NCBI GenBank assembly: GCA_031549195.1
Contig: JAVBQF010000001.1
Span: 62,001 to 126,000 of the forward strand
Direction of reading: 5' to 3'
Length of the DNA: 64,000 nt
DNA from: JAVBQF01 sp031549195
GTDB taxonomy: Bacteria > Bacillota_I > Bacilli_A > RF39 > UBA660
Within the stretch, counting starts at the first letter, position 1. Each line of letters opens with the position of its first letter. This document shows, in pieces, positions 8,567 through 15,461 of the stretch. A program made the position numbers and the translations under genes. A model generated the notes under the pieces. The model saw only the letters and a program-made list of their open reading frames with translations, searched no databases and was not told the DNA's origin.

Positions 8567-9437
8567 CTAAATCCTCCCCACTCATTAATACAATTAACTT
8601 GTCCAAAATTAATTTTATATTTACATTCCATTTTAGCATGTCCAATATATAATTAATTGATTCTGTTTTTCTTGTAACTAGTTCTATATTATTGTAACTG
8701 GCAATTTCCTCAATTTCAACAATAAAATTATTATAGCGAGTACTTTGAACGTTTATTAAAACATGAAGTACCTCTTGATAAATATTCAACATATTAATTA
8801 AAATAGCATTTAAAGTCTCTTTGTTTTGTAATTTATCACTGTATTCATATAAGAACGCAATACTTGCTCCCTTTTTTTCTTCAATAATTTTTATTATTGA
8901 ACAGCAATCTGATATTTCTTCTTTGTTATAGTCCTCTTTATTTTCATTAGAAGCGTGTAGTCTGATTATTTGACACCTTGAAATGATTGTGTCTATTACT
9001 TGATATCTATTTTTAGTTAATAAAAGTGCTATTATATTATCGTTTGGTTCTTCAAGAAATTTAAGAAGTGTATTTGCTGAGGATTTATTTAATTTCTCCG
9101 CTTCTTCTATAATATAAATTTGTTTATTATTGTATATCGATTTTGTCTTTAATCTTTCTTGTAAGTATAATATTTGCTCTTTTTTTATCCATGATCCTTC
9201 TGCTTTAACTGTAATTAATTCAGGATAAGCATTGCTGTTAATAAATTTTTCGAATTTAGCAACTTCGGCTTCCTTAATATTGCTTATCAATATTTCTTTT
9301 GCAAAGTCAAAAACAACATCCAAAGCATCCGCTTCTATGCATTCAAATAAGTACGCATGACTCAGCTTATTCTTTGCTATGCTTGATGTTGCTATATTAT
9401 AAAACATTTCATACTTTTCTTTATACTTCTCTATCAT
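8559..9437 (-). CDS. holB: DNA polymerase III delta-prime subunit
   Basis: Clamp-loader subunit that works with DnaX and the delta subunit to load the sliding clamp. The 292-residue protein has the AAA+ delta-prime fold. SHAYLFECIEADAL appears where an active ATPase would have a P-loop, and SANTLLKFLEEPNDNIIALL is the conserved SRC-partner region, followed by IISRCQIIRL with the arginine-finger SRC motif. The four-cysteine zinc module seen in many homologues is absent, because no cysteines occur between the degenerate P-loop and the sensor region. Gene order holB-recR-dnaX matches Bacillus. Confidence 0.92.
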   Translation of the reverse strand: MIEKYKEKYEMFYNIATSSIAKNKLSHAYLFECIEADALDVVFDFAKEILISNIKEAEVAKFEKFINSNAYPELITVKAEGSWIKKEQILYLQERLKTKSIYNNKQIYIIEEAEKLNKSSANTLLKFLEEPNDNIIALLLTKNRYQVIDTIISRCQIIRLHASNENKEDYNKEEISDCCSIIKIIEEKKGASIAFLYEYSDKLQNKETLNAILINMLNIYQEVLHVLINVQSTRYNNFIVEIEEIASYNNIELVTRKTESINYILDMLKWNVNIKLILDKLIVLMSGEDLDV

Positions 9438-9447
9438 CTAATCCTCC

Positions 9448-9633
9448 CTAGAAGATTACTGCTAATGCTGCTACAAGCATAATCATTGCTGGTATATCTA
9501 AAAATGATACTAGCAAGATTGTTATTAAATTTATTGGAACCATTAAATTAAAAGATACTGCAATTAGATTATAACTATACAACAAAAACGCACCTACAAT
9601 TATCTTTTTTACTATTTTTAATGCCATTTTCAT
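9448..9633 (-). CDS. bofA: BofA-like membrane protein
   Basis: A 61-residue membrane protein of the BofA family, which in B. subtilis holds the pro-sigma-K protease SpoIVFB inactive in the mother cell. Two hydrophobic segments are visible at about residues 10-28 and 38-61. The second contains VPINLITILLVSFLDIPA, which matches the family's conserved PIN...T...G.PG region, except that glycines are replaced (FLDIPA). It lies immediately downstream of recR exactly as bofA does in Bacillus. The upstream GTG at 9642 falls inside the ribosome binding site (GAGGTGAAG), so the ATG at 9633 is the start. Confidence 0.75.
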   Translation of the reverse strand: MKMALKIVKKIIVGAFLLYSYNLIAVSFNLMVPINLITILLVSFLDIPAMIMLVAALAVIF

Positions 9634-9672
9634 AAGCTTCACCTCGTTAAACTTTATGAGGCATTTTTAATT

Positions 9673-10269
9673 TTATTCTATTTCTTTTCTATCTTGAAGT
9701 GCTCTTTCTAATGTCATTGTGTCTATATATTCAATATCCGCTCCTATTGGTATACCACTAGCTATCCTCGATACCCTTATTTTCATTCCCTCTAAAATTT
9801 TTTTTATATAAAGACTAGTTGTCTCTCCTTCTATGCTTGGCTTAACTGCTAATATTACTTCATTAAAGTGTCCACTTTCTATTCTTTTAATTAGTTTCTC
9901 TAAACCAATATCTTCAGGATTAATTCCATCAAGTGGAGATATCAATCCATTTATAACATGGTATTGTCCGCTATATGATCCTAGTTTTTCAAATAGAAAA
10001 ATACTCCTTGGATCTTCCACAATGCATAATGTGCTTTTGTCTCTATGTCCACTTGAACAGATTACACATTTATCCATATCTGTATAGTTATAACACTCTG
10101 GGCATTTATGTATTTTCTCTTTTATTTCTTTTATTGAACTTGAAAAAAAACTTGTTTTTTCTTCTTCTAATTCTAAAATAAAAAAGGACAATCGTTCTGC
10201 TGTTTTCTCACCTATTCCTGGCAACAATTTAAATCCTTCAATTAAGTTTTTCAAACTATCTGGATACAT
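9673..10269 (-). CDS. recR: Recombination protein RecR
   Basis: Part of the RecFOR pathway that loads RecA at gaps. The 198 residues contain an N-terminal helix-hairpin-helix (LLPGIGEKTAERLSFF), a C4 zinc finger (CPEC...CVIC at about residues 55-70), a Toprim domain beginning LCIVEDPRSI, and the terminal ATP-binding-like IASGIPIGADIEYID. Length equals the B. subtilis protein (198). It follows ybaB with two bases between, the conserved dnaX-ybaB-recR order. Confidence 0.97.
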   Translation of the reverse strand: MYPDSLKNLIEGFKLLPGIGEKTAERLSFFILELEEEKTSFFSSSIKEIKEKIHKCPECYNYTDMDKCVICSSGHRDKSTLCIVEDPRSIFLFEKLGSYSGQYHVINGLISPLDGINPEDIGLEKLIKRIESGHFNEVILAVKPSIEGETTSLYIKKILEGMKIRVSRIASGIPIGADIEYIDTMTLERALQDRKEIE

Positions 10270-10271
10270 AT

Positions 10272-10571
10272 TTAAAATAACCCTGGCATTCCATTGCCAA
10301 ATTTTCCCATTTTTTCTTCCGTCATTTTATCCACTTTTTTCATTGCACTATTAATTGATAGTAGTAGCATATCTTCTAGCATTTCAATATCCTCTTTTGA
10401 AATATCGGTATCCTTTTGAATTTCAACAGATAATAATTCTTTTTTTCCATTCAATTTAATTTTTACTAGAGCACTCTCTCCATCAAAAACTGAGGCATCA
10501 ATATCTTCTTTTGCCTTCATCATATCTCTCTGTAAAGTTTGTGCCTGTTTCATTAGTGCTTGCATGTTCAT
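10272..10571 (-). CDS. ybaB: YbaB/EbfC nucleoid-associated protein
   Basis: Small dimeric DNA-binding protein of the nucleoid, 99 residues. The family pattern is clear: N-terminal helix MNMQALMKQAQTLQRDM, central strands containing VKIKLNGKKELLSVEI, then a helix with ISKEDIEMLEDMLLLSIN, and a C-terminal GMPGLF, which is nearly invariant in the family. AAAGGAGAAA precedes the start. It sits between dnaX and recR as in most Firmicutes. Confidence 0.95.
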   Translation of the reverse strand: MNMQALMKQAQTLQRDMMKAKEDIDASVFDGESALVKIKLNGKKELLSVEIQKDTDISKEDIEMLEDMLLLSINSAMKKVDKMTEEKMGKFGNGMPGLF

Positions 10572-10589
10572 ATTTATTTCTCCTTTTCC

Positions 10590-12167
10590 TTATACTTCTC
10601 CAAATAGTGCTTTTGCTTTATCTGCCAAATTACTATTTGCTTCTTCACTTTCGTTTTCTTCTTTAATATATGTATATTGGTCTTTGTTTTCCTTATACTT
10701 TAATATATAGCTATCCCATTCTTCTTTTGATAAACAAATAACTTTATGATTGCATCCAATAGTTAAATTTATTGTTTTTTCGATTTTTTCTAAATTTGTA
10801 TTTGACTGTGTTGCTAACGCTGTTGAATTATAAGTTAAAATTATATATTCATCACTTGCTGCTACCGGAATTGCATCATCTGCTAATAATCTTGCAAAGG
10901 AACCAAATTCTACATTAAAGGCTTCGTTTTTAAGTTGAGGCCATTTTTCTCTAACTATTTTTATTTGTTGTTTGTCGACTTTTGCAAGGGTATTAGCTAC
11001 ACGTAATTTCTTCAATTCTAAAAATTTAACGTTTTCCTCATCTCTTTTAATTGAAGATTGCTTTTCTATCTTATCATCTTTAACCTTTTCTTTGTTTTCT
11101 TTCTCTTCAGGTGTTATATTCTGTTTTTCATTATCTCTCATCGATGATAAGATAGCAATTTCGAGCAAAAGTTCAGCATTCTTAGATGCTTTAATTTTTG
11201 GCAAAGCCTCTATTAAATTTAATATTATAGAACGTATGTTTTCGTCGCTTAATGTTTCACGTGAAACATTATTGCTATTATCCATAACTAAAATATTTTT
11301 TTTAAGCATTTTTATTATATCCTCAGCAAACTTATAAATATCTATACCTGAGTCTGCATGCTTATTAATTGAAGTAATAATTTCTTTCTTGTTTCCACAC
11401 AATACATTTGACACAAAAAATTCTAATTCTTCAATTGCCACACCACCAAGAACAACTCTCACATCTTTCAATTCAACTTTTTCTGTGTACGCTGACATTT
11501 TTTCCAACGTTCCGATTGCATCCCTCAATCCACCATCTGAACTTTCAACAATTTCTCTTATCGAAATTTCGTCAATGTTGATTTTTTCTAAATCTGAAAT
11601 ATATTTTAGCCTATGTGAAATATGCTCATTTGATATTTTTTTAAATTCAATTACTTGGCAGCGGGACAGTATAGTTGGTAATACTCTTTCCAATTCTGTT
11701 GTTGCCAGTATAAATATAGCATGACTTGGCGGTTCCTCAAGTGTTTTTAACAGTGCGTTGAAGGCCTGTGTTGTAAGCATGTGCACCTCGTCAATGATAT
11801 ACACCTTATATTTCAACTCTGCCGGCACAAGATTTACTTTATTTCTAAGTTCTCTTATTTCATCAACACCATTATTAGATGCTGCATCTATTTCTATTAT
11901 ATCCACGCATTCTTTATTTAATAGGATTTGACACGGCACGCACTCTCCACATGGGATTCCATCAATAGGAGTCTTGCAATTTATTGTTTTTGCAAATATT
12001 TTAGCAAAGGAAGTTTTTCCAGTTCCGCGTGGTCCAGCAAAAAGATATGCGTGTGAAATTCGATTGTTTATAATCGAATTTTTCAATATTTTTAAAGCCA
12101 CAGTTTGACCAACGGTATCATTAAAATCTGATGGTCTATATTTTCTATATAATGATTGATATTCCAT
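10590..12167 (-). CDS. dnaX: DNA polymerase III gamma/tau subunit
   Basis: ATPase of the clamp loader, here 525 residues. AAA+ features are Walker A GPRGTGKTS near residue 45, the zinc module CKTPIDGIPCGECVPC, Walker B YIIDEVHML and the sensor ILSRCQVIEF. A charged Lys/Glu-rich linker (about residues 335-385) separates it from the C-terminal tau region, which is VNTLAKVDKQQIKI by homology position. A perfect parS sequence lies inside the gene at 11253-11268 and encodes the VSRET segment of the linker region. GGGAGG precedes the ATG. Confidence 0.96.
   Translation of the reverse strand: MEYQSLYRKYRPSDFNDTVGQTVALKILKNSIINNRISHAYLFAGPRGTGKTSFAKIFAKTINCKTPIDGIPCGECVPCQILLNKECVDIIEIDAASNNGVDEIRELRNKVNLVPAELKYKVYIIDEVHMLTTQAFNALLKTLEEPPSHAIFILATTELERVLPTILSRCQVIEFKKISNEHISHRLKYISDLEKINIDEISIREIVESSDGGLRDAIGTLEKMSAYTEKVELKDVRVVLGGVAIEELEFFVSNVLCGNKKEIITSINKHADSGIDIYKFAEDIIKMLKKNILVMDNSNNVSRETLSDENIRSIILNLIEALPKIKASKNAELLLEIAILSSMRDNEKQNITPEEKENKEKVKDDKIEKQSSIKRDEENVKFLELKKLRVANTLAKVDKQQIKIVREKWPQLKNEAFNVEFGSFARLLADDAIPVAASDEYIILTYNSTALATQSNTNLEKIEKTINLTIGCNHKVICLSKEEWDSYILKYKENKDQYTYIKEENESEEANSNLADKAKALFGEV
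11253..11268. promoter_or_regulatory. parS centromere site (inside dnaX)
   Basis: TGTTTCACGTGAAACA is an exact 16-bp match to the parS palindrome bound by ParB/Spo0J. The palindrome extends to 22 bp (11250-11271). It is embedded in the dnaX coding sequence, as parS often is within genes of Bacillus. Confidence 0.95.
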
Positions 12168-12184
12168 ATTAACCTCCCTTCATA

Positions 12185-12193
12185 ATTATATCA
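12185..12193 (-). promoter_or_regulatory. Extended -10 promoter candidate of dnaX
   Basis: The minus strand reads TGATATAAT (12193-12185), a perfect extended -10 element (TGn-TATAAT), 18 bases before the dnaX start codon. No convincing -35 is present, as is usual for this promoter class. Confidence 0.5.
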
Positions 12194-12243
12194 TATTGTA
12201 ATTAAACATAGTATTCTAATTAGTAAAAATTGTGTTAATAATT

Positions 12244-12287
12244 TTAATAAAACTATATGTTTCACGTGAAACATATAGTTTTATTAA
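12244..12287. repeat. 44-bp perfect palindrome with a parS core
   Basis: The two 22-base arms are exact reverse complements, with centre between 12265 and 12266. The parS 16-mer occupies 12258-12273. On the minus strand the hairpin ends in TTTTATTAA, so it may also act as a transcription terminator after tadA. Confidence 0.9.
12258..12273. promoter_or_regulatory. parS centromere site (dnaX-tadA intergenic, first)
   Basis: Exact TGTTTCACGTGAAACA, the binding site of the ParB protein encoded at 32.6-33.5 kb. It is the centre of a much longer palindrome. Confidence 0.95.
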
Positions 12288-12304
12288 CAATTAAATTTCA
12301 AATT

Positions 12305-12318
12305 ATTTCCCGGGAAAT
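12305..12318. promoter_or_regulatory. Noc binding site (NBS)
   Basis: ATTTCCCGGGAAAT is an exact match to the 14-bp Noc binding palindrome described in B. subtilis. The noc gene is at 30.4 kb. The site stands 31 bp from one parS and 13 bp from another. Confidence 0.9.
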
Positions 12319-12321
12319 AAT

Positions 12322-12330
12322 TTATCCACA
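12322..12330 (+). promoter_or_regulatory. Perfect DnaA box outside oriC
   Basis: TTATCCACA, the consensus 9-mer bound by DnaA, is wedged between an NBS (ends 12318) and a parS (starts 12332). It lies about 10 kb from oriC. Confidence 0.65.
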
Positions 12331-12331
12331 A

Positions 12332-12347
12332 TGTTTCACGTGAAACA
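12332..12347. promoter_or_regulatory. parS centromere site (dnaX-tadA intergenic, second)
   Basis: Exact TGTTTCACGTGAAACA. The perfect palindrome extends to 24 bp (12328-12351) and ends right next to the tadA stop codon. Confidence 0.95.
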
Positions 12348-12352
12348 TTGTT

Positions 12353-12784
12353 TTATTTACGTAATTCTTCAAAAAAATTCTTAATCAGCATGGTTGTATC
12401 AGCTTTTAATTGAGATTCAGTAATTTGAAAGCTTCTTTCTTGATTGTAATCGCGGTTACTATTAAATTTTGAAGTTGTCGCATAAAACACTTTGTCAATT
12501 CTAGATTGTAAGATTGCTCCATAGCACATCATACAGGGTTCTAACGTTACATACATCGTGCAACCATTTAATCTCCAATCCTTCTTTTTTCGATTTGCTT
12601 TCAATATTGCTAATATTTCAGCGTGATTTGTAACAATTCCAGATGTATCTCTTAAGTTATGAGCTTTAGCAATAATTGCACTATTTTCTACAATCACTGC
12701 ACCAACCGGTATTTCTCCTTTATTATATGCCTTTAATGCTTCTTTTACAGCAATCTTCATATATTTTTCATCATAATCGTCCAT
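12353..12784 (-). CDS. tadA: tRNA(adenine34) deaminase
   Basis: Converts adenosine to inosine at the wobble position of tRNA-Arg(ACG). The 143-residue protein has the cytidine-deaminase-like zinc site: HAE in NHAEILAIL, with the catalytic Glu, and PCxxC in LEPCMMCYGAI. The reading frame stays open upstream to 12820, but that would overlap the SRP RNA. The ATG at 12784 has a well-placed GAGG (12 bases upstream) and gives the normal family N-terminus. In B. subtilis tadA and the SRP RNA gene also lie upstream of dnaX. Confidence 0.95.
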   Translation of the reverse strand: MDDYDEKYMKIAVKEALKAYNKGEIPVGAVIVENSAIIAKAHNLRDTSGIVTNHAEILAILKANRKKKDWRLNGCTMYVTLEPCMMCYGAILQSRIDKVFYATTSKFNSNRDYNQERSFQITESQLKADTTMLIKNFFEELRK

Positions 12785-12797
12785 ATATATTACCTCA

Positions 12798-12879
12798 AAA
12801 TAAATGATGCACATGAACACTAAATGTTAAGGCTGCTACCTTCCGATCCTGACCTAGTTCCACGATATTCATTGCATCC
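12798..12879 (-). ncRNA. ffs: Small signal recognition particle RNA (4.5S-type)
   Basis: RNA core of the SRP that binds Ffh and targets membrane proteins. The minus strand carries the nearly invariant apical motif GGTCAGGATCGGAAGGTAGC (roughly 12853-12834). It is enclosed by complementary ends GATGCA...TGCATC and ATGAA...TTCAT, which close one long hairpin of about 75-80 nucleotides. There is no room for an Alu domain, so it is the short bacterial form rather than the approximately 270-nucleotide form of B. subtilis. A consensus promoter lies directly upstream. The exact ends are estimated. Confidence 0.9.
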
Positions 12880-12884
12880 ATTAA

Positions 12885-12913
12885 ATAATATTATATTAGC
12901 ACTTCAAAGTCAA
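12885..12913 (-). promoter_or_regulatory. Promoter of the SRP RNA
   Basis: -35 TTGACT (12913-12908), a 17-base spacer and -10 TATTAT (12890-12885). Transcription would begin at the GG at about 12879-12878, which is the base of the RNA hairpin. Confidence 0.8.
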
Positions 12914-12927
12914 GTTAAAAAAAGTAA

Positions 12928-12943
12928 TGTTTCACGCGAAACA
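12928..12943. promoter_or_regulatory. parS-like site with one base change
   Basis: TGTTTCACGCGAAACA differs from the perfect parS by a single central base (CGCG instead of CGTG). It lies between gyrA and the SRP RNA promoter and next to two NBS palindromes. Confidence 0.75.
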
Positions 12944-12952
12944 TAAAAAAAT

Positions 12953-12980
12953 ATTTCCCAGGAAATATTTCCCGGGAAAT
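12953..12980. promoter_or_regulatory. Two abutting Noc binding sites
   Basis: ATTTCCCAGGAAAT (12953-12966, one mismatch) is followed without a gap by ATTTCCCGGGAAAT (12967-12980, perfect). Together they form a direct tandem that ends three bases before the gyrA stop codon. Confidence 0.85.
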
Positions 12981-12983
12981 AAT

Positions 12984-15452
12984 TTATTCATTAATAAGGT
13001 CTGCAGCTGTATCATCTGATTCAATTTCAACTTCAATTTTATCTAGTGTTGCTATTGCTGATACTTTCTGTTCATTTTTTAAATTTATTAATCTTACTCC
13101 TTGTGTGTTCCTTCCAAGAGTTGATATTTGTTCTGTGGATATTCTTATTGTCATACCACTATCAGTAATAATAATTAAGTCCTCTCCGCCAAATATTGCT
13201 TTTAATGCTACTATATTACCATTTTTTTCTGTAATATTTAGTGCTTTAACTCCTTTGCTTCCTCTGTGAGTCAGTCTATATTCAGAGATTGGTGTTTTTT
13301 TACCATATCCATTTTCTGTTACTACTAATATTTCCTCGTTTTCTAGTACGACTTCAGCTCCGACGACAACGACATTATTATCAAAATTAATTCCTCTAAC
13401 TCCCGAACTACTACGTCCCATAACTCTTATTTCATTTTCGTTGAACCTTACCATTCTACCGTTGCTTGCACCAATTACAATTTCGTTTTCACCATTTGTT
13501 TTTCTTACAGAGATTAATTCATCTCTTTCTTTTAAAATAATAGCTTTTTTCCCGTTGTTTCTTATGTTGTCAAACTCACTTAGCCCAGTTCTTTTGGTTA
13601 ATCCAGTTTTTGTAACAAATAATAGGTTTTTACTTTCTTCATTTTCAGCTCTTACCATTATTATTGAAGTTATTTTTTCTTCTTTTTCAATTGGTAATAA
13701 ATTAACTATTGGCAGTCCTTTTGATTGTCTGCTAAATTCTGGTATTTCATAACCTTTCATACGATATACTTTACCAAAATTAGAGAACATAAGAACAAAA
13801 TCATGCGTTTTCATCGAAATAATCTTTTCTGGGAAGTCTTCCTCGTTAGTTCCCATACCCTTAATTCCAACTCCACCTCTATTTTGTGTTTTAAATGTAT
13901 CGTTTGGAACGCGCTTAATGTATCCTTTATTAGTTAATGTAATTAGTATATTTTCGACAGGTATTAATGATTCGTCTTCAATATAATCAATTGCGGACAT
14001 ATCGATTGATGTTCTTCTTTCATCACCATATCTGTCCCTTATTTCACTTAATTCTTCTTTTATTATATTAAGTATTCTTAATTCATTTGCCAGTATATCC
14101 TTTAGATCTGCTATTAATAGTAGCAATTCTCCAAGTTCTTCTTCAATTTTTCCTCTTTCCAGTCCAGTTAAACGTCTTAAACGCATTTCTAGAATAGCTT
14201 TAGCTTGAATATCACTTAAGCTGAAGCGATTTATTAGTTGATTTGTTGCTTCTTCATCATTAGCTGCCGCTTTTAACAATTGTACTATCTCGTCAATATT
14301 ATCAAGTGCTATTTTTAATCCTTCTAAGATATGAACTCTAGCTTCTGCCTTATCTAGATCAAATTGAGTTCTTCTTCTAACAATAACTCTCTGATGTTCA
14401 ACATATTTTTCAAGCATTTCTTTAAGTGTTAGTATTCTAGGTTGACCATCCACTAATGCCAACGAATTAATACCATATGATGATTGAAGTGCGGTATGTT
14501 TATATAGGTTATTCAATACCACGTTTGGATTTGCATCTCTTCGTAGCTCAATTACTATTTTTATACCTTCTCTATTTGATTCATCTCTTAGGTCTGTTAT
14601 ACCATCTATCACTTTATCCCTAACTAACTCAGCTATTCTTGTTATAAGATTCGCTTTATTAACCATATATGGTATTTCTGATACTAGTATTTGATGTTTT
14701 CCATTACTCATTTCTTCAACTATAGCTCTAGATCTAACAGTAACGATTCCTTTACCTGTCTCGTAAGCTCGTCTAATTCCACTATTTCCTAGAATGGTTG
14801 CTCCTGTTGGAAAGTCTGGTCCTTTAATGTATTCCATTAATTCTGAAAGTTCTATATCTGGATTATCTATCAATGCAATTGTTCCATTAATAACTTCTTT
14901 TAAATTGTGTGGAGGTATATTGGTTGCCATACCTACCGCTATCCCTGTTGACCCGTTTACTAATAGGTTTGGAAATCTTGAAGGTAATACAACAGGTTCT
15001 TTTTCTTCGCCATCATAGTTTGGCATAAAGTCAACAGTATTCTTATTCATATCTCTGACTAGTTCCATACTAAGTTTGGACATTCTTGCTTCTGTATAAC
15101 GCTGTGCTGCTGCTCCATCCCCATCAATTGAGCCAAAGTTTCCATGTCCATCAACAAGTAAATAACGATACGAAAACTCTTGCGCCATTCTAACTAAAGC
15201 ATCATATATACTCGAATCTCCATGTGGGTGATATTTACCCATAACATCTCCAGTAATACGAGCACTTTTTTTGTGTGGACTTGTTGATGTTGCTCCAAGT
15301 TCATTCATACCATAGATTATTCTTCTTTGAACTGGTTTTAATCCGTCTTTAACATCTGGTAATGCACGTGCAACGATAACACTCATTGCATAGTCTAAGA
15401 AGGATTTTTCTATTTCTTCTGAAAAATGTAAATCTTTTAAATTATCTGCCAT
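12984..15452 (-). CDS. gyrA: DNA gyrase subunit A
   Basis: Breaks and rejoins DNA in the A2B2 gyrase that introduces negative supercoils. The active-site tyrosine is in AAQRYTEARMSKL near residue 120. The quinolone-resistance region reads HPHGDSSIYDALVRM, with Ser at the position usually mutated in resistance. Six C-terminal beta-pinwheel blades follow (about residues 500-800). The GyrA box needed for DNA wrapping is degenerate: THRGSKG instead of QRRGGKG. Length 822 matches B. subtilis (821). It lies 9 bases after gyrB. Confidence 0.97.
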   Translation of the reverse strand: MADNLKDLHFSEEIEKSFLDYAMSVIVARALPDVKDGLKPVQRRIIYGMNELGATSTSPHKKSARITGDVMGKYHPHGDSSIYDALVRMAQEFSYRYLLVDGHGNFGSIDGDGAAAQRYTEARMSKLSMELVRDMNKNTVDFMPNYDGEEKEPVVLPSRFPNLLVNGSTGIAVGMATNIPPHNLKEVINGTIALIDNPDIELSELMEYIKGPDFPTGATILGNSGIRRAYETGKGIVTVRSRAIVEEMSNGKHQILVSEIPYMVNKANLITRIAELVRDKVIDGITDLRDESNREGIKIVIELRRDANPNVVLNNLYKHTALQSSYGINSLALVDGQPRILTLKEMLEKYVEHQRVIVRRRTQFDLDKAEARVHILEGLKIALDNIDEIVQLLKAAANDEEATNQLINRFSLSDIQAKAILEMRLRRLTGLERGKIEEELGELLLLIADLKDILANELRILNIIKEELSEIRDRYGDERRTSIDMSAIDYIEDESLIPVENILITLTNKGYIKRVPNDTFKTQNRGGVGIKGMGTNEEDFPEKIISMKTHDFVLMFSNFGKVYRMKGYEIPEFSRQSKGLPIVNLLPIEKEEKITSIIMVRAENEESKNLLFVTKTGLTKRTGLSEFDNIRNNGKKAIILKERDELISVRKTNGENEIVIGASNGRMVRFNENEIRVMGRSSSGVRGINFDNNVVVVGAEVVLENEEILVVTENGYGKKTPISEYRLTHRGSKGVKALNITEKNGNIVALKAIFGGEDLIIITDSGMTIRISTEQISTLGRNTQGVRLINLKNEQKVSAIATLDKIEVEIESDDTAADLINE

Positions 15453-15461
15453 ATTATCCTC

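Noticed and set aside
12785..12820. A longer N-terminus for tadA beginning at 12820.
   Set aside because: It would translate the 3' end of the SRP RNA, and the ATG at 12784 has the ribosome binding site and normal family start.
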